Positions 54,316 through 61,753 of a stretch of 64,000 bases of DNA are shown here, one piece after another. The notes under the pieces are model-generated. The model was not told the DNA's origin. It saw only the letters and a program-made list of their open reading frames with translations, and ran no database searches. The stretch lies in the NCBI RefSeq assembly GCF_014858005.1, contig NZ_JACYOT010000004.1, positions 186,001 through 250,000 of the forward strand, read 5' to 3'. Source of the stretch: Propioniciclava soli (GTDB taxonomy: Bacteria; Actinomycetota; Actinomycetes; Propionibacteriales; Propionibacteriaceae). Both the position numbers and the translations under genes were made by a program. Position 1 is the stretch's first letter. Every line of letters begins with the position of its first letter.

Positions 54316-55164
54316 ATGCGCATCGACCTCCACACGCATTCGCTGGTCTCCGACGGCACGGACACCCCCACCCAGCTGGTGCGCAAGGCGGCCGAGGCCG
54401 GGCTGGGCGCCATCGCGCTGACCGACCACGACACCTTCGACGGGTTGCGCGAGGCGAAGCTGGCGGGGCAGTCCGTCGGCGTGGAGGTGCTGGGCGGCCT
54501 GGAGATGTCCACCCAGCTGGGCGGCAAGTCGGTCCATCTGCTGGGCTACGGCTGCGATCCGCACGATCATGCGCTGCTCGACGAGCTCGCACGGGTGCGG
54601 GTGGGGCGTTCAGACCGGGTGCCGGCCATGGTCGCGAAGCTCACCGAGCTCGGCATGCCGCTCACCGTGGACGACGTGCTGGCCCAGGCGGGCGGGGCCT
54701 CCCTGGGCCGGCCCCACCTGGCCGACGCCCTCGTGGCGAAGGGGTACGTGTCAGGCCGTGACGAGGCGTTCGAGCTGTTCTTGTACGAGGGCGGGCCGGC
54801 CTACGTCGACCGGTACAGCACGCCGTTGACGACCGCGATCGACCTGGTGCACGGCGCTCGCGGTGTCGCCGTGCTCGCCCATCCGTGGGGACGCGGCCGG
54901 CGCGCCGACCTGCCCGCGCCCTACCTCACCGAGCTGGCCTACGAGCACCGGCTCGACGGCGTCGAGGTGGACCACCCCGATCACGACGCCGAGACCCGCG
55001 CCGCGTTGCGGACGTTGGCGTCCGGCCTGGGGCTCCTGGCCACCGGCTCCAGCGACTACCACGGCCTGGGCAAGACCCGGAACCCCCTCGGCGTGGAGAC
55101 GACGCCCGAGGAGACGTACGCCGAGGTGGTGCGCCGCATCCGGTCGCGGGGCGGACGCCCGTGA
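54316..55164 (+). CDS. PHP-domain phosphoesterase (RNase AM/TrpH-like)
   Basis: 282 aa. The PHP metal ligands are visible as DLHTHS, LTDHDT, LAHPWG and GSSDYHG. The family includes E. coli RNase AM (YciV) and 3',5'-nucleotide bisphosphate phosphatases. Likely cytoplasmic hydrolysis of phosphoesters. ATG 54316 has GGGGAGA upstream. 46 bp separate it from the antiporter gene downstream. Confidence 0.87.
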   Translation: MRIDLHTHSLVSDGTDTPTQLVRKAAEAGLGAIALTDHDTFDGLREAKLAGQSVGVEVLGGLEMSTQLGGKSVHLLGYGCDPHDHALLDELARVRVGRSDRVPAMVAKLTELGMPLTVDDVLAQAGGASLGRPHLADALVAKGYVSGRDEAFELFLYEGGPAYVDRYSTPLTTAIDLVHGARGVAVLAHPWGRGRRADLPAPYLTELAYEHRLDGVEVDHPDHDAETRAALRTLASGLGLLATGSSDYHGLGKTRNPLGVETTPEETYAEVVRRIRSRGGRP

Positions 55165-55210
55165 ACCTACCCCTCCGTCCCTGCCCCGATCTACGAATCT
55201 GGAGCCCCGC

Positions 55211-56539
55211 ATGAACGCTGTCGTGCTCGCCGTCCTGCTCATGCTCGTGCTCGCCTTCGCACGAGTCCACGTCGTGATGGCGCTGATCATCGGCGCCATC
55301 GTCGGCGGCCTGCTGGCCGGCCTGGGGCTGGCTGCGACCATGGAGTCGTTCACGGCCGGCATCGCCAACGGCGCATCGATCGCGCTCAGCTACGCCGTGC
55401 TCGGCGCGTTCGCCGTGGCGATCGCCCACTCGGGTCTGCCGCAGGCGTTCGCGGGCTGGGTGACCCGGCAGGCGGGTCCGGACGCCGGCGTCCGACGCAC
55501 GCGGTGGCTGAAGTGGGGCCTGCTGGGCGTGGTGCTCGCCGCCGCGGTGATGAGCCAGAACGTCGTGCCGATCCACATCGCGTTCATCCCGCTGCTGATC
55601 CCCCCGCTGCTGGTGGCGTTCAACCGGTTCGGGATCGACCGCCGCGCGGTGGCGTGCATCCTGACGTTCGGCCTCGTCACGACCTACATGTACCTGCCCT
55701 ACGGCTTCGGCAACGTTTTCCTCAACGAGATCCTGCTCGGCAACATCTCCCAGGCCGGGCTCGACACGACGGGGATCAACATCCTCCAGGCCATGGGCAT
55801 CCCCGCCCTCGGCATGGTGGCGGGCCTGCTCGTGGCGGTCTTCGTCACCTACCGGCGGCCCCGGGCCTATGCCGACCTGCCGGTCGCGGGGGAGGAGGAC
55901 ACCCCCGCCGTGGGCCCCGTCAGCGGGTACCGCATCGCGGTGGCGCTGGTGGCCGTGGTGCTGGCGCTGGTGATCCAGATCGTGGCGGACTCCCTGCTGC
56001 TGGGGGCGCTCGTTGGCTTCGCGGTGTTCCTGGCCACCGGGGTGGTGCGTTGGGGCGAGTCGGGTTCGGTCTTCAACCGCGGCATCCAGATGATGGCGAT
56101 GATCGGGTTCATCATGATCGCCGCCCAGGGCTTCGCGCAGGTGATGCAGGATTCCGGGCAGGTCGAGCCCCTCGTCACGGCCACCGCCCAGGTGTTCGGC
56201 GACAACAAGGCGATGGCGGCGTTCGCGATGCTGCTCGTGGGCCTGCTGGTCACGATGGGCATCGGGTCGTCGTTCTCGACGCTCCCCATCATCACGACGA
56301 TCTACGTGCCGCTCTGCCTCACCCTGGGGTTCTCGCCGCTGGCCACGGTGGCGCTCATCGGCACCGCGGGGGCGCTCGGCGACGCCGGGTCGCCGGCGTC
56401 CGACTCGACGCTGGGGCCCACCGCGGGGCTCGCGGCCGACGGGCAGCACGACCATGTGCGCGACACGGTGATCCCGACATTTCTGCACTACAACATCCCG
56501 CTCCTGCTCGCCGGGTGGGTTGCGGCCCTCGTGTTGTGA
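55211..56539 (+). CDS. Na+/H+ antiporter family transporter (NhaC-like/Na_H_antiport_2)
   Basis: 442 aa with about 11 membrane helices. SQNVVPIHIAFIPLLIPP and the GTAGALGDAGSPASDST segment near the C-terminus are typical of this ion-transporter group. Usual description is Na+/H+ antiporter family; some members may move organic acids or amino acids. ATG 55211 is preceded by GGAG. The trpS promoter overlaps the space directly after its stop. Confidence 0.85.
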   Translation: MNAVVLAVLLMLVLAFARVHVVMALIIGAIVGGLLAGLGLAATMESFTAGIANGASIALSYAVLGAFAVAIAHSGLPQAFAGWVTRQAGPDAGVRRTRWLKWGLLGVVLAAAVMSQNVVPIHIAFIPLLIPPLLVAFNRFGIDRRAVACILTFGLVTTYMYLPYGFGNVFLNEILLGNISQAGLDTTGINILQAMGIPALGMVAGLLVAVFVTYRRPRAYADLPVAGEEDTPAVGPVSGYRIAVALVAVVLALVIQIVADSLLLGALVGFAVFLATGVVRWGESGSVFNRGIQMMAMIGFIMIAAQGFAQVMQDSGQVEPLVTATAQVFGDNKAMAAFAMLLVGLLVTMGIGSSFSTLPIITTIYVPLCLTLGFSPLATVALIGTAGALGDAGSPASDSTLGPTAGLAADGQHDHVRDTVIPTFLHYNIPLLLAGWVAALVL

Positions 56540-56549
56540 GGCGACCCGG

Positions 56550-56555
56550 TAGGGT
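56550..56555 (+). promoter_or_regulatory. trpS promoter -10 box
   Basis: TAGGGT, 7 bp before ATG 56563 of the leader peptide. The mRNA probably begins at the leader ATG, so the leader peptide would be translated without a ribosome site. Confidence 0.5.
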
Positions 56556-56562
56556 GGCTGTC

Positions 56563-56592
56563 ATGAAGCAGCGGGGTGCGTGGCAGCCGTGA
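56563..56592 (+). CDS. trpS leader peptide MKQRGAWQP
   Basis: Nine-codon ORF directly upstream of trpS, ATG 56563 to TGA 56590-56592, with one Trp codon (TGG 56581-56583) close to its end. The stop lies inside the left arm of hairpin 1, and a terminator-like hairpin follows, so ribosome position on this ORF can govern folding. Its coding status is inferred from position, the Trp codon and the promoter spacing. Confidence 0.6.
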   Translation: MKQRGAWQP

Positions 56593-56602
56593 TGACGGCT
56601 GC
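56583..56602 (+). promoter_or_regulatory. Attenuator hairpin 1 (segments 1-2)
   Basis: GCAGCCGT (56583-56590), loop gatg, ACGGCTGC (56595-56602): an 8-bp stem that starts at the last base of the Trp codon. Segment 2 (ACGGCT, 56595-56600) can instead pair with GGCCGT at 56622-56627, one arm of the terminator. Confidence 0.6.
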
Positions 56603-56619
56603 TTGATCGACCTTGCACG

Positions 56620-56644
56620 ACGGCCGTCCAGCGGGCGGCCGTTT
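56620..56644 (+). terminator. Attenuator terminator of trpS (segments 3-4)
   Basis: ACGGCCG (56620-56626) pairs with CGGCCGT (56636-56642) around a 9-nt loop, followed by TTC (56643-56645; TTT at 56642-56644). It lies 37 bp before the trpS start. It would form when segment 2 is covered by a ribosome at the leader stop codon, and be prevented when a ribosome stalls on the Trp codon. Confidence 0.55.
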
Positions 56645-56681
56645 CGCATGCTCGCGGGACTTCCAGAACAGGAGACCTTCC

Positions 56682-57854
56682 ATGACCGACCAGGTCACCA
56701 CGACGGACACCACTCAGGACACCACCGAGGACGCGACCCAGGACGCCCATCAGGCGGACGCCGCGGCCGACGCGCTGGCGTCCTCGACGTCGGAGGCGTC
56801 CCTGCGGCGCTCCGAGCAGCGCAGCCGCGCCATCGAGGAGCAGATCGCGAAGGACCCATCGGGCTTCCGGATGCTCACCGGGGATCGGCCCACCGGGCAC
56901 CTCCACATCGGCCACTACTTCGGCTCGTTGATGAACCGGCTGCGGTTGCAGGAGGCGGGCGTCGAAACCCTCATCCTGGTGGCCGACTACCAGGTGATCG
57001 CCGACCGGGACGGCACCGGCCCGCTGCGCGAGCGGGTGCAGTCGCTGGTGACCGACTACCTGTCGATCGGCATCGACCCGGCCCGGACCACCATCTTCGC
57101 CCACAGCCAGGTGCCGGCGCTGAACCAGCTGATGCTGCCGTTCCTGTCGCTCGTGACCGACTCCGAGCTGTACCGCAACCCCACCGTCAAGGCCGAGCAC
57201 GAGGCCACGGGCGGCCGGCCCATGTCGGGGCTGCTGCTCACCTACCCCGTCCACCAGGCCGCCGACATCCTGTTCTGCAAGGCCAACCTCGTGCCCGTCG
57301 GCAAGGACCAACTGCCGCACCTGGAGCAGACTCGGGTGGTGGCCCGGCGCTTCGACGAGCGATACGGGCGTATTCAGGCGGATACACCCGTCTTCCCGCA
57401 GGCGGAGGCGCTGCTCTCGTCGGGCTCCCTGGTTCTCGGCACGGACGGCACGAAGATGAGCAAGAGCCGGGGCAACACCGTCGAGTTGCGGATGACCGCC
57501 GACGAGACAGCCAAGGTGCTCAAGCGCGCGGTGACGGATTCCGACCGCTTCATCACCTACGACCCCGCGGGCCGCCCCGAGGTGGCGAACCTCCTGACGA
57601 TCGCCGGCCTGTGCACGGGTCGCGACCCGGGTGACATCGCCGCCGAGATCGGCAACGGAGGCGGCGGGGGACTCAAGAAGTACCTCATCGAGGTGTTGAA
57701 CGAGACCCTCGCCCCCATCCGGGCGCGGCGCGCCGAACTCGAGGCCGCCCCCGACCACGTCATGGCCGTGCTCCGCGAGGGCAATGCGCGGGCCAACGCC
57801 ATCGCCGACGCCACGTTGGGCGAGGTGCGCGAGGCGATGGGGATGGCGTACTGA
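56682..57854 (+). CDS. trpS: Tryptophan-tRNA ligase with a disordered N-terminal extension
   Basis: 390 aa class I aminoacyl-tRNA synthetase. The HIGH signature is GHLHIGHY near residue 70 and KMSKS is KMSKSRGN near residue 258. Typical TrpS is about 330-340 aa; here the first 45 residues are Thr/Asp/Ala-rich (TTDTTQDTTEDATQD) and probably disordered. ATG 56682 has AGGAGA upstream. Preceded by a Trp-codon leader peptide and terminator. Its stop overlaps the next ATG. Confidence 0.95.
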   Translation: MTDQVTTTDTTQDTTEDATQDAHQADAAADALASSTSEASLRRSEQRSRAIEEQIAKDPSGFRMLTGDRPTGHLHIGHYFGSLMNRLRLQEAGVETLILVADYQVIADRDGTGPLRERVQSLVTDYLSIGIDPARTTIFAHSQVPALNQLMLPFLSLVTDSELYRNPTVKAEHEATGGRPMSGLLLTYPVHQAADILFCKANLVPVGKDQLPHLEQTRVVARRFDERYGRIQADTPVFPQAEALLSSGSLVLGTDGTKMSKSRGNTVELRMTADETAKVLKRAVTDSDRFITYDPAGRPEVANLLTIAGLCTGRDPGDIAAEIGNGGGGGLKKYLIEVLNETLAPIRARRAELEAAPDHVMAVLREGNARANAIADATLGEVREAMGMAY

Positions 57855-58729
57855 TGGCGACGTCGGTGGCAACCGAGGCGGAGTGGCTCATCAGCACCGC
57901 CACCACCCGGCGCGCGGTGTGGAGCGCCGTGGCCGTGTTCGGGTTCGGCGCCGCCGCGGTGGCGGCCGTGGCGGACGCCGTGCGCGCCCCGAACGTGCCG
58001 AGCATCGTGCTGGCCGTGATCGTGGTGTCGTTGCTGGCCATGGCCGTGGTGCTCGCCGCGGAGGCGGTCGCGTCCGGCATCGTGCAGGTGAGTTCGGCGG
58101 GCTACGCCATGCTGGGGCGTCGGCGTCCCTGGTCGGACGTGCTGGCGCTGGGCACCGGGCGCATCGAGGGGCGCGACGCTGCGGTCGTCGCCGTGCGGGG
58201 CGAGGCCGACGACCCGGTCGACCAGGACGTGCTGGCCGGCTTCACCGAGGCCGAGACCGAACGGGTCGTGGCCACGCTCCGCGCGCGGGCCGGGGCCCTC
58301 CCGGGCTTCGCCGAGGTGGTCGTGCCGGCCGATTGGTGGGCCCACGCCGAGGCGGAGGCCGATCGGGCCGCCGCCGTCGTCGTGGCCACGAGCGGACGCG
58401 AGCCCCTCGCCCGCCAGCGGGTGCCGTTCGGTTTCGGGACGCTGGTGGACACCGTGCGCCTCGACTACGGGGTCACGCCGTCCGGCGAGGAGGTCGCCCT
58501 CTACGCGCGTCACGGTCTGGATCTCGGCGTCGTGGCCCAGGGCCGCCGCTGGCTGCGCCAGACCAAGAAGCGACGCTCGGTGGATCCGGCGACCCAGGTC
58601 GGGCGGCTGTTCGAGGACCACACGGTGCGGGTGGTGCCGGGCCGAGCCGGCGGGTTCGACCGCCTGGTCGTGGAGACCGCCGACGGCGCCAAACTGGTGT
58701 TCAACGCCGAGGAGCCCGACCGGTTCTGA
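57854..58729 (+). CDS. Membrane-anchored hypothetical protein
   Basis: 291 aa. Two membrane helices near residues 22-70 are followed by a long soluble part with strands such as LFEDHTVRVVPG and a closing LVFNAEEPDRF. No recognised family. It is translationally coupled to trpS (TGATG), so it is co-regulated with it. It converges with the DEAD-box gene across 34 bp. Confidence 0.65.
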   Translation: MATSVATEAEWLISTATTRRAVWSAVAVFGFGAAAVAAVADAVRAPNVPSIVLAVIVVSLLAMAVVLAAEAVASGIVQVSSAGYAMLGRRRPWSDVLALGTGRIEGRDAAVVAVRGEADDPVDQDVLAGFTEAETERVVATLRARAGALPGFAEVVVPADWWAHAEAEADRAAAVVVATSGREPLARQRVPFGFGTLVDTVRLDYGVTPSGEEVALYARHGLDLGVVAQGRRWLRQTKKRRSVDPATQVGRLFEDHTVRVVPGRAGGFDRLVVETADGAKLVFNAEEPDRF

Positions 58730-58763
58730 GCCGGGTCACTGCGTCGGGCTCACGGTGTCGACG

Positions 58764-60335
58764 TCACTCCGTCGGGGCAGCGGCCTCGGCGCCGGACGAC
58801 TCGCCACCGCGGCTACGGCCGCGGCCACCACGACGACGCCGGCGCGGGGCGCCCTCACGCCCCGCACTCGCTGCCGGGGCGGCGGCCTCGCCAGCCCCGC
58901 CGGTCGGGGCAGAGGACGCGGAGGCGTCAGGCGCATCGGCCTGGGCCACGGCGGGCGTTGCCGCGGGGGCCTCACCCGCGTCCACGGGGCGGCCGTTGCG
59001 CGTGCGGCGGCGGCTGCGCTCGCGCGGCGCGCGCTCCTCGCGGGGCTTGCGCTCGCGGGGCTTCTCGTCGCGCGGCTCGCGGGGCTTCGCGTCGCGCAGG
59101 CGTCCCTTCGTGCCGACCGGGATGTGGAGATCGGTGAACAGGTGCTCGCTCGTGGAGTAGGTCTCCTGGGGCTCCGGGAAGTCGAGCTCCAGCGCCTTGT
59201 TGATGACCTTCCAGCGGGTCACGTCGGCCCAGTCCACGAACGTCACGGCGACGCCCTTCGCGCCGGCACGCCCGGTGCGTCCGATGCGGTGCACGTAGGT
59301 CTTGTCGTCGTCGGGGCACTCGTAGTTGATCACGTGGGTGATGTCGGCCACGTCGATGCCGCGCGCGGCGACATCGGTGGCGACGAGCACCTTGACGCGG
59401 TCCTCCCGGAACCGGGTCAGCGCCTTCTCGCGCAACACCTGCGACAGGTCGCCGTGGATCGACGTCGCGGCGAACCCGCGCTCCTCCAGGTCATCGGCCA
59501 GGCGCTGCGCGGCGCGCTTCGTCCGGGTGAAGATCATCACCTTGCCGGCGTGGTCGGCCTGCAGGATGCGTCCGACGATCTCCGGCTTGTCGAGGTCGTG
59601 CGCCTGGTACACGAACTGGGTCGTGTCCGGCACGGTCGCCTTCGCGTCGTGCGCCTCGGCGCGGATGTTCACCGGCTGGCTCATGTGCATGCGCGCCAGG
59701 CCGGCGATGGCCGACGGCATGGTTGCGGAGAAGAGCAGCGTCTGGCGCGAGGCCGGCGTCCGCGCGATCAGCCGCTCCACGTCGGGCAGGAAGCCGAGGT
59801 CGAGCATTTCGTCGGCCTCGTCGAGCACCAGCACGCGGACGTGCGAGAGGTCGAGGGAGCGCCGGCTGGCCAGGTCGAGGAGTCGGCCGGGCGTGCCCAC
59901 CACGACGTCCACGCCGGACGCCAGCGCATCCAGCTGCGGCTCGTACCCCACACCGCCGTACACGGTGAGGATGCGGGCCTTGCGCACCTGCGAGGCGTCC
60001 GCGAGGTCGTCGGCGATCTGGAGGGCCAGCTCACGGGTCGGCGTCATCACCAGCGCCTGGGGCTTGCCCGGGTGCTCGAGGTCGGCGTAGGCCTCGTCGG
60101 TGGGGACGGCGACCCGCTGCAGCAGCGACACGCCGAAGGCCAGCGTCTTGCCGGTGCCGGTGCGGGCCTGACCGATCATGTCGGTGCCCGCCAGGGCGAT
60201 GGGGATGGACATCGACTGGATGGGGAAGGGGTGGATGATGCCCTTCAGGGCCAGTGATTCGACGATCTCGGGCCGGACGCCCAACTCGTCGAAGGTCGTC
60301 TGGGTCTCTGCCTGGGGCAGGGCGCTCTCGCTCAG
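58764..60335 (-). CDS. DEAD-box RNA helicase with Arg-rich tail
   Basis: RNA helicase of the RhlE/CsdA type. The Q motif is FPIQ, motif I ARTGTGKT, II DEAD, III SAT, V ATDVAARGIDV, VI HRIGRTGRAG. A basic, disordered tail with KPRE and RRRRGGRGR repeats should bind RNA. The usual start would be TTG 60284, but the conserved Phe of the Q motif (TTFDELG) lies upstream of it in frame. The only upstream start is CTG 60335, with GAGG 7 bases before it; no ATG or GTG exists before the in-frame stop at 60345. I use CTG as the start, which is inference. Confidence 0.88.
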   Translation of the reverse strand: MSESALPQAETQTTFDELGVRPEIVESLALKGIIHPFPIQSMSIPIALAGTDMIGQARTGTGKTLAFGVSLLQRVAVPTDEAYADLEHPGKPQALVMTPTRELALQIADDLADASQVRKARILTVYGGVGYEPQLDALASGVDVVVGTPGRLLDLASRRSLDLSHVRVLVLDEADEMLDLGFLPDVERLIARTPASRQTLLFSATMPSAIAGLARMHMSQPVNIRAEAHDAKATVPDTTQFVYQAHDLDKPEIVGRILQADHAGKVMIFTRTKRAAQRLADDLEERGFAATSIHGDLSQVLREKALTRFREDRVKVLVATDVAARGIDVADITHVINYECPDDDKTYVHRIGRTGRAGAKGVAVTFVDWADVTRWKVINKALELDFPEPQETYSTSEHLFTDLHIPVGTKGRLRDAKPREPRDEKPRERKPREERAPRERSRRRTRNGRPVDAGEAPAATPAVAQADAPDASASSAPTGGAGEAAAPAASAGREGAPRRRRRGGRGRSRGGESSGAEAAAPTE

Positions 60336-60373
60336 TTCAGTGCCTCACTCTTCACCGGCGTGGGCCGGGACGA

Positions 60374-60452
60374 ACACCGCCGCACGCGGTGCTCTCACTC
60401 GGGGCACGCACGGTGGCGGGGGCGCGCGGGTGTGCGCGCCTGAGCCATCCTA
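60374..60452 (-). promoter_or_regulatory. Promoter and structured leader of the DEAD-box gene
   Basis: -10 TAGGAT at 60452-60447 (minus). The leader of about 100 nt starts with a perfect hairpin GGCGCGC-acaccc-GCGCGCC (60440-60421), then a second stem CACCGC/GCGGTG (60391-60375). Structured leaders are common in autoregulated or cold-induced RNA helicase genes. Confidence 0.5.
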
Positions 60453-60457
60453 CCGTG

Positions 60458-60688
60458 TCAGGCGCTGACGGCGCCGAACCCCACCGGGCGGGCGTGCTCG
60501 GAGCCGAGGTCGACGTAGGCGATCTGTGCGGCCGGGATGAGCACCTTGCGCCCCTTGTCGTCGGTGAGCGTGAACACACCGTTGTCCTTCAGCGCGACCC
60601 CCAGGGCCTCCTCCACGGAGGCCGCGGTGGCCTTCGTCTCCAACGAGACCTCGCGCTGGACGTGGCTGATTCCGACCTTGACCTCCAT
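60458..60688 (-). CDS. DUF3107 family protein
   Basis: 76-aa protein, MEVKVGISHVQREVSLET start shortened here to its key part: VGISHVQREVSLET, then KGRKVLIPAAQIAYVDLG near the end. This is the small actinobacterial DUF3107 family (mycobacterial TB9.4 type), function unknown. AAGGAGG lies before ATG 60688 and TAAGGT (60718-60713) is its -10. The neighbourhood with a DEAD-box helicase and AdnA-like gene matches that in mycobacteria. Confidence 0.9.
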   Translation of the reverse strand: MEVKVGISHVQREVSLETKATAASVEEALGVALKDNGVFTLTDDKGRKVLIPAAQIAYVDLGSEHARPVGFGAVSA

Positions 60689-60712
60689 GGGCCCTCCTTA
60701 AGCTCGAGCGCC

Positions 60713-60718
60713 ACCTTA
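60713..60718 (-). promoter_or_regulatory. -10 box of the DUF3107 gene
   Basis: TAAGGT, about 25 bp upstream of the ATG, leaving room for the AAGGAGG ribosome site. Confidence 0.45.
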
Positions 60719-60788
60719 GCCGCGGCCCGGGACAGTTCTGCCCCGCTTCGCCCGCGGCGAACGGCGGGGCGCGGCGGGGGTGGGTGGG

Positions 60789-61700
60789 TCAGCCGGGCAG
60801 CGTTCCGCGGGGCCCGTCGAGCAAGGGCGCGAACAGGTCGCCGCGCTCGTCGATCCGGGCCAGGGCGTCGCGGGCCTCGAAGCGCAGCGGTGCCCCGTCG
60901 GTGGCGTCCTCGACCTCGTCCCAGCTCAGCGGCGTGGAGACGGTGGGGGCGTCCTTCGCGCGCAGGGAGTAGGCGCACACGGTCGTCCGGCCGGCCAGGT
61001 TCTGGTTGACGTCCACGAGGATCTTTCCGGGCCGGGCAGCCTTCGCGATCTCGGTCAGGAACAGTTCGGGGTGGGCGGACGCCAGCCGCGTCCCGAGGGC
61101 CCGGGCATAGGCGATGACGGCCCCCGCCGGCGCAGGTTGCAGGGCGGCGTACACCTGCAGGCCCTTGCTGCCCGAGGTCTTGACGACGCAGGCGAGGCCG
61201 TCGGCGCCGAGTTCGCCGGCCACCAGCAGCGCCGCCGTGGCGATCAGGGGCATGGTGACGCCGGGCCCGGGGTCGAGGTCGACGACGAGCTGGTCGACCG
61301 GCAGCGCGTCGGTGAGTTCGGTGGTGGTCGCCCCCGGGGCCACCCGCCACTGGTGGGTGTGGAGTTCGAGCGCGGCGAGGTTGGCCAGCCACACGAGCGA
61401 GGCGAGCGAGTCGACCACCGGGTAGTCGATGTCCTCGCGGTGGCCGTCGACGTGGTGCACGTGCACCCAGTCGGGCGTGCCCGCGGGCACGTTCTTCTCG
61501 AAGAACGACGCGGCCTGCGTGCCGTTGGGGAAGCGGATGCGCGTGACGGGGCGTCCGGCCAGGTGGCGGAGCATGGTCGGCGCGACGGCGTGGTAGTAGG
61601 CGATCACCTCGCCCTTGGTGAATCCCGACGGGTAGAGCACCTTGTCGAGTTTGCTCAGTTTGAGGGTCTGGCCGTCCACCTCGGTCATCACGTCCGCCAT
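60789..61700 (-). CDS. LigD-type DNA polymerase/primase domain (NHEJ), stand-alone
   Basis: 303 aa, a complete archaeo-eukaryotic primase-type polymerase domain of LigD. Catalytic aspartates are in VVDLDPGPG near residue 140 and the KTSGSKGLQVY motif is intact; the N-terminus (LSKLDKVLYP) is typical. It fills and extends ends held by Ku. No nuclease or ligase domain is fused, so a separate ligase must be encoded elsewhere. A TAGGCT box ends 6 bp before ATG 61700, so it is probably leaderless. It is divergent from the AdnA-like gene. Confidence 0.9.
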   Translation of the reverse strand: MADVMTEVDGQTLKLSKLDKVLYPSGFTKGEVIAYYHAVAPTMLRHLAGRPVTRIRFPNGTQAASFFEKNVPAGTPDWVHVHHVDGHREDIDYPVVDSLASLVWLANLAALELHTHQWRVAPGATTTELTDALPVDQLVVDLDPGPGVTMPLIATAALLVAGELGADGLACVVKTSGSKGLQVYAALQPAPAGAVIAYARALGTRLASAHPELFLTEIAKAARPGKILVDVNQNLAGRTTVCAYSLRAKDAPTVSTPLSWDEVEDATDGAPLRFEARDALARIDERGDLFAPLLDGPRGTLPG

Positions 61701-61706
61701 GGGGGC

Positions 61707-61712
61707 AGCCTA
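61707..61712 (-). promoter_or_regulatory. -10 box for leaderless LigD polymerase gene
   Basis: TAGGCT on the minus strand followed by 6 bp and the ATG. Confidence 0.5.
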
Positions 61713-61753
61713 CGGGCGGGGGCGCCGGGAAACTGTCAGGGGCGTGTGGTGGG

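Noticed and set aside
49357-54570. 1737-codon minus-strand ORF
   Set aside because: It is antisense to the glutamate dehydrogenase gene; the sequence is low-complexity, Arg/His/Val/Gly-rich, with no family motifs, a by-product of high GC at third positions.
56550-56680. T-box riboswitch upstream of trpS
   Set aside because: AGGGTGG is present by chance at 56551-56557 but the rest of the T-box sequence, the stem I and specifier loop are missing, and it lies at the promoter.
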